Part shown: positions 1 to 10,860 of the stretch, in pieces
Numbering within the stretch: position 1 is the first letter of the stretch
How the letters are laid out: each line of letters begins with the position of its first letter
Source: Vanilla planifolia
Taxonomy: Eukaryota > Streptophyta > Magnoliopsida > Asparagales > Orchidaceae
DNA length: 64,000 nucleotides
Assembly: GCA_023846275.1 (NCBI GenBank)
Contig: JAIUJO010001776.1
Coordinates: 20,001 to 84,000 of the forward strand
Direction: 5' to 3'
Program-made: the position numbers and the translations under genes
Notes under the pieces: generated by a model
What the model saw: only the letters and a program-made list of their open reading frames with translations
What the model was told of the DNA's origin: nothing
Database searches by the model: none

Positions 1-2088
1 TCTTCATCATCTTCTTCTTCTTCTACTTGTTCTTCTTCTTCTTCTTCTTCTTCTTCCTCTTCTCCTTCTTCTTCTTTTATTGGTACTATTTCTTCTTCTC
101 CTCTTAATTCTTCTTCATCTTCTCCTTCTTATTGTTCTCCTTCTTCTTCTTCTTCAACTTCTTCTTTTTCTCCTTCTTCTACTTTTATATATTCTTCTTC
201 TTCTTCTTTTTTATCTTTTTCTTCTTCTTCTTCTTCTTCTTCCTTTTCTTCTACATCTTCTTCTTCTTCTTTTTCTTCTTCTTCTTTTGCTTCTGCTTCT
301 TCTTCCTCATGTTATTCCTCCTCTTCTTTTACTCCTTTCATTTATTTTTCTCCATCTTCTTCTTCTTCTGCTTCTTCTTCTTTTAAATCTTTTGCTACTT
401 GTTCTTTTTCTTCTCCTACTTTTCTCCTTCTTTGTCTTCTTATTCTTCTGTTTCTTATTTTGTTTATACATCTTCTCCTTCTTCTTCCTCTTCCTCTTCT
501 CTTCTCCTTCTTTTTCTTCTTCTTCTTCTTCTCCTTCTTCTTCTTCTTCTTCTTCTCCTTCTTCTACTTTCTCTTTCCCTTTTTTGTCTAACTCTTCTTC
601 CTCTACTTCTTCTTCTCCTCCTCCTTCATCTTCTCCTTGTTTTTTTTCTTTGTGCCCCTCTTTTTCCTCTTTTGTATCTCCATCTCCTCCTTTTTCTCCT
701 CCATCACCTTCTTCTTCCATTTCTTCTTCTTTTTAGCCTCTTCTTCTTTTTCTTCTTCTTTATCTTCTTCTTCTTCATCTTCTTCTGCTTGTTCTTCTTT
801 TTATTCTTCTCCTTCTTCTTCTTCTTGTACGTCCATTTCTTCTACGTCTTTTGCTTCTTCTTTTTCCTCTACTTCCACTTCTTCTTCTACTACTTTTTCT
901 TCTCTTTCTTCTACTTCTTCTTATCCGTCTCCTTCTACTTCTACTTCTTCTTCTTTTACTTCATCTTCCTCTTCTTCTTCTTTGTGTTCTTCTTTGTCTT
1001 CCTCTCTTTCTTCTTCTTGCACTTCCTCTTCTTCTTCCTCTTCTTCTTCTTCTTCTTTTTCTTCCTCTTCTTCACTTCTTCTACTTCTTCTACATCTTCT
1101 TCTTCTTCTTCACCTCCTTTTCCATCTTCTTCATTTTCTTCTTTTTTGTCCTTATTTTTCATCTTCTCTTCTTTTGCTTTTTCTTCCTCTTTTCATTCTT
1201 CTCCTTCTTCTAATTCTTCTACTTCTACTTCTTCTTCTTCTTCTTCTCCAAACTCTTCTTGATTTTCTTCTTCTTCTTCTACAACTTCTTCCTCTTCTTC
1301 TTCTACTTCTTCTTCTTCTTCTTATTCTTCTTCTTCTTTTTCTTCTTCTTCTTTTTCTTCTTCTTTTTTTTTTCTTCTTCCTCTTCTTCCCCTTCTTTTA
1401 CATCTTCTTCTTCTTCTTCCTCTTCTACTTCTTCTTCCTTTTTCTTATACTTCTACTTCTTCTTCTCCTTCTACTTCTACTTTTGCTTCTTCTTTTACTT
1501 ATTATTATTATTATTCTTGTTCTTCTTGTTCTTGTTCTTCTTTTTCTCGTCCTCCTCCTCCTCCTCCTTTCTCTTCTTCCCTTATTTTTCTTCATCTTCT
1601 ATTTCTTTTCTTCTTTTTTTATGCTTCTTCTTCTTCTTCTTCTTCTATCTCTTCTTCCTTTCCATCTTATTCTTCCACATTTTTTTCCTCCTCATCATCA
1701 TCTTATTCTTCTTCTTCTTCCCCTTATTCTTTTTCTTGCTCCTCTTCTTCCTCTTCTTCCTTTTCTTCTACATCTTCGTATTCTTCTTCTTCTTTTTCCT
1801 CTACTTATTTTTCCTCTTCTACTTCTTCTTCTTCCCCTTCTTCTACACCTTCTTCTTCTTCATCTTCTTCTCCTTCTTCTTCTTCTTCTTCTTCTTCCTC
1901 CTCCTCCTCCTCTTCTTCTTCTTCTTCTTCTTTGTTTTTTCTTCATCTACTTCTTCTTCTTCTTCTTCGTTTTCTTCTTCTCCCCTACCACCTCCTCCTC
2001 CTCCTCCTCCTTTTTCTTCTTCTTCACCTTCTTCTTCTTCTAACTCTTATTATTATTATTATATTATTATTTCTTCTTATTCTATTAT

Positions 2089-2119
<31 letters not shown>

Positions 2120-5100
2120 TTCTATGTCTTCCTCTTATTATTCTTCTTCTTCATCTTCTTCCTTCTCTTCTTCTTCTTCATCATCTTCCTCTTCTACTTC
2201 TTCTACTTCTTCCTCTTCTTCATCTTCTTCTTCTTCTTTTGCTTCCCATTATTCTTCTTCCTCTTTGTCTTCCTCTTCTTCATCTTCCATATCTTCTTGG
2301 TCTTCTTGTTCTTCTTTTTCTTCTTCTTCTTCTTCTCATTCTCTTTCTCATTCTTCTTCTTCTTCTTCTTCGACAGCTTTTTCTTGTTTTATTTCTCCAT
2401 CTTCTCCTTCTTCTTCTTCCTCTTCTCTTCCCCTTGTTCTTCTTCTTCTTCTTCTTCTTGTCCTTCTTCTTCTTTCCCTTCTTATTCTTCATCTGGCTCT
2501 TCCTCCTCTACTTCTTCTTCTTCACCATCTGCTTCATCTTCATCTTCATCATCTTCTTCTTCTTTGTGTTCTTCTTGTTTTTCTTCTTCTTCTTCTTCTT
2601 CTTATTCTTCCTTTTCTTCTTTTTCATCTTCTTCCCCTTCCTTTCCTTCTTCTTCGCCTCCTTCATCTTCTTCTTCTCTTTCATCTTCATGTTCTACCAC
2701 TTCTTCATCTTCATCTACTTCATCTTTTACTTCTTTTTCTTCTTCTTCGTCTACTTGTACTTCAACTTCTTTTTCTTCTTTTCTCTCTTCCCCCTTCTAC
2801 AACTTCTTCTACTTCTTCTTTAACTTCCTCCACCTCTTCTTCTTCTTCACTACTACTACTACTTCTTCTTCTTCTTTCTTTTCTTCTTCTTCATCTTCTT
2901 CTCTTTCTTCTTCTTCTTCAACTCCTTTTTCTTCTTCTTCATCTTCTTCTACTTCTTCTTCCTCCTCCTCCTGTTCTTCTTCTTCTTCTTACTGTTCTTC
3001 TTCTTCTTCTTTATCTTTGTCTTCTTCTTCTTCTTCTTCATTTTCTTCTTCATCATCTTCGTCTTCTTCTTCTTCCTCTTCTTCTTCTTCTTCTTCCTCC
3101 ACTTCTTCTTTATCTTCTTCTTCCTCTTCCTCGTCTACTTCATTTTCTTCTTCATCTTCTTCTTCTTCTTCTTTTTCTTCTTCTTCTTCTTCTTCTTCTT
3201 CTTCTTCTGCTTCTTCTTCTCTTAGATCTTGTTCCTCTTCTTCTACTTCTTATTCTTCCACTACTTCTTCATTGGCTTTTCTTCTTCTTCTTCTTCTCGT
3301 GCTTTTTTTCATTGCTCTTCTTCTTCTTCCTCCTCTTCTTTTTCTTCTTGTTTCTCCATTTTCTCTTTCTTCTTCTTCCTCTTCTCGTCTCCTTGTAGTT
3401 CTTTTTCGTCTTTTTTCCCTCTTCTTCTTCTTCTTCATATTTTCTTCCTCTCATTTTTCTTCTTCTTCTCCTAGTACTTCTACTTCCTCCTCTTCTTCTC
3501 TTGTTCTTATTCTCCTCCTTCTTGTCCTTCTTCTTCTTCCTTTCCTTCTTCTCGTTCTGCCTCATAATCATCATCTTCTTCTTGTTGTTGTTATTCTTCT
3601 TCTTCTTCCTCTTCTTCTTCTTCATCTCCTTCTCCTTCTACCCCTTTCCTTTCATCTTCTTCTTCTTCTTCTTCTTCACCGTCATCTTTTTATTCTTCGC
3701 TTTCTTCCCCTTCATCCTCTTCTTCTTCTTCTTCTTCTTCTTCTTCTGCTTCTTCTTCTTTTTCTTCTTCTGCTTCTTCTTCTTTTTCTTCTTCTTTTTC
3801 TCCTTCTTGTTCTAGTTCTTCTACTTCTTTTTCTTCTTCTTGTTCTTCTACATTGACTTCAGCTTCTTTTTCATGATTTTCTTCTTCTTCCTCTCCTCCT
3901 TCTAATGCTTCTTCTCCTTCTTCTTCTTGTTCTTGTTCTTTTCCTTCTTCTTCTACATCTTTTACCTCTTCTTCTTCTTCTTCTTCTTCTTCTTCTTCTT
4001 CTTCTTTTTCTTCTTGTTCTTCATCTTTTTCTTGTTCTTCTATCCCTTCTACTTTTTCATTTTTCGAATTTTCGTCCCCTTTTTCTTCTTCTTCTTCTAA
4101 TCCATCTTTTTCTTCTTCTCGTCTTCTTATTCGCCTTTTTTTCTTCTTATTCTTATTCTTCTTCATCTTCTTCTTCATCATCTTCTTCTATCTTTTCTTC
4201 CTTTTCTTGTTCTTCCACATCATTGATCAATTCTTCTACTTCTTCTTCATCTTCCTCCTCTTCTTCTTCTTCTTCTTCTTCTTCTTTCTCTTCCTCTTCT
4301 TCTTGTTCGTCTTCATCATCTTCTTCTCCTTCTTCTTCTTCTACATATTCTTCTTCATCCCATTCTTTTTCTTCCTCTTCATCTTTTCATCGTCCTCTTA
4401 TTATTATTATTATTATTATTCTTCATCTTCACCTTCTTCTTCTTCTTCTTCTTCTTCTTCTTCTTCCTCTCAGCCTTCCCCTTCTTCTATTCTTCTTCTT
4501 CCTCTTCTTCTTCGTGTTCTTCTTCACCATTTTCTTTGATTCGTTCGTTGGCTCCTTCTTTTTCTACTTCTTCTTGTTCTTATTGTTGTTGTTCTTCTTC
4601 TTCTTCTTCCTTCTCTTCTTCTTCTTCTACTCTTCTTCTTCTAATCCTTCTTTTACTTCTTCTTCTTCATCTCCTTCTTTCTCCTCCTCCTCTTCTTCTT
4701 CTTCTACTTCTTCCTCTTTGTCTTCTTCTTCTTCAACTTCTTCTAATTCTTCTTCTTCTTCTTCTTCTCATTCTCCTTCTACTTCTTATTCTCTTTCTTC
4801 TTTTTCTCCTTTTTTCTTCTTCTTTTCTTCTTTTTTCTCTATCTTGTCTTTCATCTTCTTCTTTGTCTTCTCCTCCTCCTCCTTCTCCTCTTCTTCTTCT
4901 TCTACTTCTTCTTCTCCTTGTTCTTCTTCTTTTTCCTATTCTTCTTCTTCCACTTATTCTTGTTCTCCTTCTCCTTCTCCTTCTTTTTCTCCATCTTCTA
5001 TTACTTCCTTTTCCTCTTTTGCTCGCCTTCTACTTCGTCTTCTTCTTGTTCCTCTCCTTCTTCTTCTTCTTGTTCTTCTTCTTTCTCTTCTTCTTTTCTA

Positions 5101-5856
5101 CTCTTCTTCCTCTACTTCCTCTTCTTCTTCTCTTTCTTCTTCATCTTCTTCTTGTTCTTCCTCTTCTTGTTCTTGTTCTTGTCCTTCTCCTTATTTTTCT
5201 TCTTCTTCTTCTTCTTTTTGTTCTCGTTCTTCTTCTTTCTCTTGTTGTCAATCTTCTTCTTCTCCATCTTCTTTTTCTTCATCTTCTTCTTCTCCTACTT
5301 CTTCTTCTACCACTTCTTCTTCATCATCTTCCTACTATTCTTTTTCTTATTCTTCTTTCGTTCCTTTTCTTTATTTTCTTCTTCTTCTTCTTCCTCCTCC
5401 TCTTCTTCTTCTTCTACTACTTCTTCTTCTTCTACTTCTTTTTTTCTTCTTCTACTTCTGCTTCTACATCTTCTTCTTCTTCTTCTTTTTTGCTTCTTTT
5501 TCTACTTTTCCACTCCATCTCCTTTTACTTCTTGTTTTTCTTCTTCTTTTTCTTCTTCTTTTTTTCTTCTTCTTCTTCTTCTTTTTCTTCTTCTTCCCCT
5601 GCTTCCTCTTATTTTTCTTCTTCTTTAACCACTTCTTCTACGTCTTCTACTACTACTTCTTCGTCTTTTACTTCTTCTGCTTCTTCTTCTTTTTCTTCTT
5701 TGCCTTTTCTTCTTCTTCTTCTTCTTCTTCTTCTTCCTCCTCTTCTTCTTCTTGTTATTCCAATTCCTCATCTTTTAAATGTTCTTCCAACTCCTCTTCT
5801 TTATCTTCTTCTCTTTATTCTGCATCTTTTTCTGCTTCTTCTTCTTCAACTTCTTC
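1..5856. repeat. Interrupted TTC/GAA triplet microsatellite array, left block
   Basis: Nearly pure pyrimidine on the plus strand, built of TTC triplets with frequent TTT, CTC, TCC, ACT, TCA and TGT variants and short TTA runs near 1499, 2047 and 4398. Several frames stay open for hundreds of codons only because TTC-type triplets rarely make stops; the resulting Phe/Leu/Ser/Pro tracts have no recognisable domain and I do not call them genes. The array starts before the window and ends sharply at 5856/5857, inside the internal region of a copia element. GAA/TTC tracts of this kind are known to form triplex DNA and to be unstable in length. The many interruptions suggest age and argue against simple read slippage. 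Confidence 0.95.
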
Positions 5857-6945
5857 TTGTATTTTAAGACATGGATGTTAATTTTAACATGTTGATTAAG
5901 ATCTAGCATGAATAATAGAAGCTTGGTAGCAAACCAAAATATTATTAAAATGTTTTAAGCAAAGTGTAGTAGGAAAGCAATTACTCCAACTTCTAAATGG
6001 GAAAATTTATATAATTATATTAATGCTTAATACTTTCTCAATTTTTCTCCTAAATTCAGTTGTGAGAACTTCAACATTTCTTATACAATTTTTGGAATAA
6101 CACATTATGTATTTATTGCTACATTCTCCCCTATAATTATCAAACCAAGTGTTATGACATTTCTTGGGTTTTATATTTTAGTAAATAATCTAAAGGCTCA
6201 ATACACATTGGATTGTATAAGAAGACTATCAAATAAGCCTTTCTCTTAATTGTTGAACATATAACTTTACTAATTCACTTTGAGCTCACTCTTAAATATT
6301 AAAAAGACATCAATAATGATTCTATCATCTAATCCATCACTATTATTGATTGAAGAATAACCATATGTACTATAGAAGTAAATCACACTAACTTTTCATC
6401 TCTATATTTCTAGGAGCAGATTTCGAAAAACTCTAATCTTGCTCCAAATATGTTAATTGTTTTTATACCAATTGATGAAAATTTTAATAATAAAGACCAA
6501 TGAAATACCTAAGAGTTTTATCTTTTTCTATTTATAATCCTAAAAGAAAATTCAATTTAACTTTATCATAAGCACCAAGTTTTAAAATTAATTTCAAAGC
6601 TACAAAATGATTTAACCATAACCTCAAAAGTCTTACTACATTTTAATTTTCAATTACTAATCACAAGACTATTAAATCATGATTCATAATGAAAATCTTA
6701 TCAACTCACTCATGGTCTTGACTTCTTCAAAACTATTTATTTCATCAAAATTACAATGGTGTACATTACCTAACAATTTTAAAAGATATGATATTGATCA
6801 ATATAAAATCTAAGAAGATAGTCATTCTATCCTACTCTAAGTAATCTAAGGACCACATACATTTTGCAAGTGAGTCACATCCAAACTCACAAAGCAAGGT
6901 TTGTCTCCATTGGTCCTACTTATGGAGACACACCATCACAACTAT
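5857..6945 (-). other. Non-coding internal region of copia element, truncated copy
   Basis: AT-rich sequence downstream of gag on the minus strand, matching 11040-12128. I find no open frame of useful length. The stretch just after gag (about 6830-6945) faintly resembles the start of a copia protease region, which would make it a vestige of pol; this is weak. About 370 bases present in the other copy, including the polypurine tracts, are absent here because the TTC array takes their place. Confidence 0.75.
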
Positions 6946-8256
6946 CTATGATTTAATTTTTGAAACCCAAGCCATCTTGGGTTCAGAAGTGATAGTGTGT
7001 GAAGTAGATGATTTTATAAAACTATTTTTAACATGGGTGCCTTTAGGAATCCATACACATTTGTCTTGTTTTGAAATGATAGACTTCCTAATGGGGCAAT
7101 CTAAAGAGATGTGTCCAAGTTCAGTACAATAATTGCATACAACAGAAGATCTAGCATGAGAATAAGATGTATGTAAAATAGAACTATGTGATGTCTTATT
7201 TTCATGAATATATGATCTCTTCAGTCTATACTTATCATGCAAACATCTATTATCACTTAACACATGACAGTTGGATAAGGCATGATGGGACAAGTGTGTA
7301 GACAATTTTGCATGTGTAGAAATACAAGATGAAACATTAGTTGTAACATGCTGATGACTAGTATTCTTCTTCACAACATAGGATGAGTGAACATGATATG
7401 GCACATGTGAATGAACATGAGAAGTAGAGGCAATTGAAGATGTATCAATAAACTTAGCCTTTAAATCAACTAGTTCTTTTTCAAGCATATCAAAAGTAGC
7501 TAATTTTTCCTTAAGCAAGGAACTTTGTTTTCTTAAGCATTCATTCTCAGAAGTTAAAACATCAATACATGAAACATGCTTAGATAATTCAACTTCATAA
7601 TCCTTCCTTGATTCTTGCAAACATGAAACATTAGAAATATGCACTTGCACTTGACTAGTTAGAGAAACATTTTCTTCTTTAAGTGCAACACATTGTTCAT
7701 GCAATTCACTTATCCTAGATTCTTGTTTAGTACAAACTTTTTTAAGATCAAGATACTTTTTGCTCAAATTTTTATATTCAATTGCTAACTCCTCAAAACA
7801 TTCTAACAAATCATCACTAGATTCAGAAGCATTTTCATTAGAAGAACAACTAATATTTGAAATATTTTTACCTCCATGATTTCCTTCTGAAATGAGTTTC
7901 TTCTTCTTCTTCTTCTTTTCCTTCTTCTTATGGTTCTTCTCCTTCTTTTTATCATCATCACATGCTTGGAGTTGAACTTCATCATACAACCTGTCTAATT
8001 CCTGCATCATCTCAAAACTAGATGTGAAGGTACACACTTTAATACCAATTTCTTGAGATAATGCACAAAATAAGTAATTCACTCCTTTAGCATTCAATTG
8101 AAGTGACATTCTTGATATATCACTATTATCTTGAGGAACTACAAATGGATGAACAAAGTAATCCCAAACATTATAATCAGCATTCATAATAAAACTTTTA
8201 AAAGCATTTTTCCAAATATTATAGTTGTCACCCACAAACAAAGGAGGACAATCCAT
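6946..8256 (-). CDS. gag: Copia-type Gag (nucleocapsid) polyprotein, 436 residues
   Basis: Structural protein of the retroelement, expected to build the cytoplasmic virus-like particle and bind element RNA. Residues 4-60 resemble the conserved N-terminal part of plant copia Gag proteins (LFVGDNYNIWK followed by a tryptophan-rich stretch). Residues 101-120 are lysine-rich and coded by a short TTC-like run. Residues 150-269 are rich in Leu, Glu and Lys with heptad-like spacing and probably form a coiled coil. A CCHC zinc knuckle lies at about 374-387 (CNYC, then H and C), followed by the VWIPKG motif seen at the end of many copia Gag proteins. The start lies about 160 bases past the primer site, leaving a normal leader. 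No protease, integrase or reverse transcriptase follows. The frame looks whole. Confidence 0.88.
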   Translation of the reverse strand: MDCPPLFVGDNYNIWKNAFKSFIMNADYNVWDYFVHPFVVPQDNSDISRMSLQLNAKGVNYLFCALSQEIGIKVCTFTSSFEMMQELDRLYDEVQLQACDDDKKKEKNHKKKEKKKKKKKLISEGNHGGKNISNISCSSNENASESSDDLLECFEELAIEYKNLSKKYLDLKKVCTKQESRISELHEQCVALKEENVSLTSQVQVHISNVSCLQESRKDYEVELSKHVSCIDVLTSENECLRKQSSLLKEKLATFDMLEKELVDLKAKFIDTSSIASTSHVHSHVPYHVHSSYVVKKNTSHQHVTTNVSSCISTHAKLSTHLSHHALSNCHVLSDNRCLHDKYRLKRSYIHENKTSHSSILHTSYSHARSSVVCNYCTELGHISLDCPIRKSIISKQDKCVWIPKGTHVKNSFIKSSTSHTITSEPKMAWVSKIKS

Positions 8257-8416
8257 AGCAATTTAGAAGTGATAGCCAAATAAAATCGAAAAACAATAAT
8301 TAAACTTCTTTTGCAACTAAATCGATAAAACACTATAATTAAGAACACAATTCACCAACCACTAAAGGAATAAGATTTGAATCTTCTCTTAGGAATTGCT
8401 TCCCTCGATATAACCC
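8257..8416 (-). other. Leader between primer site and gag
   Basis: Untranslated leader of about 160 bases of the copia element, AT-rich and without its own frame. The same region in the second copy lies before 13602. Confidence 0.7.
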
Positions 8417-8428
8417 GCTCTGATACCA
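8417..8428 (-). other. Primer-binding site, initiator Met-tRNA type
   Basis: On the minus strand it reads TGGTATCAGAGC, the usual plant copia primer site complementary to the 3' end of initiator Met-tRNA. Two bases separate it from the LTR end at 8431. It fixes the element's orientation. Confidence 0.95.
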
Positions 8429-8430
8429 AT

Positions 8431-10673
8431 TGTTGGAAACTTGCGTGTTACAAGAGGGGGGGTGAATTGTTCCTTTTACAAATTTTTAAACAATTTTAAA
8501 GTTAATTACAATAGTAAAGAGAAATTATGAGCAATGAAGTAAAGAATGAAAAGCACACACAATTTCAAGTGGTTCGGCAAAACCTTTGCCTACATCCACC
8601 CCTAGCTGACCCAGCCAGGCTTCACTATTAAACACTGCCTTTTGCCCAACCGGCGGGTAGGCCGAAACCCTCACAACAACCAATCAACCCAATTGGTACC
8701 AACCAAATACAATCAACAGCAGCAAGACACGCTGCACACTCACAACAACAAAGCTGTTACAATTTTGGCAAGAAAACAGATTTCAGCTTTCAAGTAAAAG
8801 TTTTACATCAACCTGTACCACAATCCTTTAATCTTAATTTGTGACACAACTACTAAACAAGTATTAAAAATGCTTAACTAAAAAAAATTCAACAATATAA
8901 ATTTCGTTAAAAACACAAATTATTTGGAGCTCTTAACTATAAGTCCTTGTGTACTTAGAGCTCATACTTAACAATTAAATCTAATTAATTAAACTTAAGA
9001 TAATGAAAGAAATCACTTTTCAAACCGCAGCTTAAAAAAGAAACAAACGCACTTCTGAACGCGCTTCAAAACAGGACTACGCGCCTCTGAACACGCTTTC
9101 CAAACAGGACAATGCCCAAATCGCGTTTGCGAGAGGCGTTGTTCTGTTTTAGGCGGAAGAGTTGTTCGGAGGTGATTTGGTCTGAAATTCGACGCAATAG
9201 AAATTCGAAACTGATAAGTTGTATTCCGAAAAGCTAATAGAGATTCCAAGGCGTGAAACAACAATCAAATTTGGTGAAGATTGGTCCGAAAAATCAAGAT
9301 CGCCGAAGCTTGGATAACGGAAAAGGTTTGCTGTAAATTCAACCTCAATCTAAGTAGCTAAGCAAAGTATAAGATGTAGTTGAGTAAGCAATTGTAAAAT
9401 AGAAAAGAAAGAGAATGAAACGTGCAAATATGAGGCGAAATGATCGCGTTCCGTTTTGGTCCGAGAAGGCTGAGGAAGACGATGAACAGTAAAATTGCGC
9501 AGTTTCCGTTCGTCTTGTTTGAAGAATTTTTGCGTTAAGTGCTTGTCCTTTCTCTTCAAAATTAATCCCTTTTATAGAAGAGGGCTGATCAACAATGTTG
9601 ATTAAGCCGTTTTCTTCCAACGGCTAGAAGAGGAGAAGAAAATAAATTTAAAGCATATAGCCGTTGCGCCGGAAAAACAGAGAATGAAAACCGAAAAACG
9701 CTTTTTAGTCCCACATTGCCTGTTGGTAGGGAGAAGTGGCGCATATAAGAGTTCACCTCTCTTTTTCCTTCAGCCGAAAACATTGGGGTTGGCTGCCCCC
9801 AGGTGCGGTTGGAAAGTCAATACCCAAGCCGACCTGTTAAGAGCATAACGGGTCAAATATGACCCGAACCCGAATTAAGAACTCTGGCTGTGTTTGCGCC
9901 CTTATAGTCGTCCCCTTAAGTTCTCGCCTAGCTGGTTCGGCGTGGTTCCGGTTCGGCGTTAACCGAACCCCTTTTTTTTCGGTTTGGCGTAAAGCGAAAA
10001 TCGGAAATAAAATTTTGAAAGCTTTAATAACTAATAATTATATTTTTATTTAAACCAAAATAAATATGGTGTAAAATATTGATTATACAAGTCAATGACT
10101 TGTTTAATCACAACACCTTCTTAAATGTAAGCCTCATACGTAGAGTTGCACTAATACGATATATAAAATCGTATGGTATAACCCTTAGGCAATTAAATAA
10201 GAGAGATATTAACCAAATTAATAACTATAATTACCAATGTAATGATGTCAAACTGATCGATTAAAGGTTAATTAAAAAACATCCTAATGTAATTCTAATA
10301 AAGATATGCTGCATTGTATGAATCTCAAAAATGCAATACTAAGTGTCACATATTGATTAACAGGATGGGTTTATCAATCTAACCTTGATAATGTAGTATA
10401 TGAAAATCTCCAAGTGGTTTTGCCACGCCACAAGGAGAACCTGATTGACTCTCATGAGCTGACGTTTGAGAGTCGTTCTTGAGCCATGCCACTAATGAAC
10501 TTTGACAATGCTTTTCATGTGGATCGCTCTATGGATTAATCGACCAAGCTCTCCAATCTCCTAATCCCTGTAAGCACTTGAGAAGCATGATCTGAAATAC
10601 ACTCAACAAATCATTAACATTAGTACAATGGTTTTGTACTCATCAAACTCGTGGTGCACAAAGGGGTTCAACA
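8431..10673 (-). mobile_element. Long terminal repeat, shared middle LTR (2243 bp)
   Basis: On the plus strand it begins TGTTGGAAAC and ends GGTTCAACA, giving the short terminal inverted repeat TGTTG/CAACA typical of LTRs. The primer site abuts one end and a polypurine tract the other, so it serves as 3' LTR for the upstream unit and 5' LTR for the downstream one. The section at about 9000-10000 is clearly richer in GC and CpG than its surroundings and carries small palindromes, as reported for Sirevirus LTRs. Short frames inside it are not genes. Confidence 0.93.
9850..9969. promoter_or_regulatory. CpG-rich palindromic patch in LTR
   Basis: Two inverted repeats: GGGTCA-AATA-TGACCC at 9850-9865 and GGTTCGG-CGTTAA-CCGAACC at 9950-9969. 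They lie within the only CpG-rich stretch of the element. Clustered palindromes in a CpG-rich LTR segment are a known Sirevirus feature. A regulatory role is inferred. Confidence 0.5.
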
Positions 10674-10675
10674 AT

Positions 10676-10686
10676 CTCCCCCTTTT
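10676..10686 (-). other. Polypurine tract next to the 3' LTR
   Basis: The minus strand reads AAAAGGGGGAG, two bases before the LTR start TGTTGAACC. This is the expected plus-strand DNA priming site for reverse transcription. Confidence 0.92.
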
Positions 10687-10752
10687 GATGATGACAAAAC
10701 CATTGATTAAGAAGTTATATGTTTCACATAAAAATACTCTCCCTACATTCAT

Positions 10753-10765
10753 GCTCCCCCTCAAG
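10753..10765 (-). other. Second polypurine tract copy
   Basis: The minus strand reads CTTGAGGGGGAGC, about 70 bases before the main tract. Multiple polypurine tracts before the 3' LTR are a recognised Sirevirus trait. Confidence 0.7.
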
Positions 10766-10843
10766 GTATGCAATATAGATAATTTAACTAACAGTTATAA
10801 AGGATGCATGAATGGGAATGATAATTAATATTTTCTCACATAT

Positions 10844-10860
10844 CTCTCCCCCTTTTTGTC
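10844..10860 (-). other. Third polypurine tract copy
   Basis: The minus strand reads GACAAAAAGGGGGAGAG, about 160 bases before the main tract, with the same GACAAAA-GGGGGAG layout. Confidence 0.7.

Noticed and set aside
307-720. Glu/Lys-rich minus-strand frames (also near 3269-4181 and 63379)
   Set aside because: These are the GAA strand of the same triplet array; acidic and basic runs are automatic.
80-5881. Long open frames rich in Phe, Leu and Ser (up to 865 codons) in the left TTC block
   Set aside because: They overlap in several frames of both strands, consist only of triplet-repeat translations, and have no domain or codon signal. They are a product of the low stop frequency in TTC-type repeats.
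6830-6945. Possible start of a copia protease just after gag
   Set aside because: Only a faint likeness with no open frame; noted as a possible vestige but not annotated as a gene.
9013-10264. Short frames inside the LTR (and twins at 14198-15450)
   Set aside because: They are the same in both LTR copies only because the LTRs are nearly identical. No known protein resemblance; LTRs rarely encode proteins.
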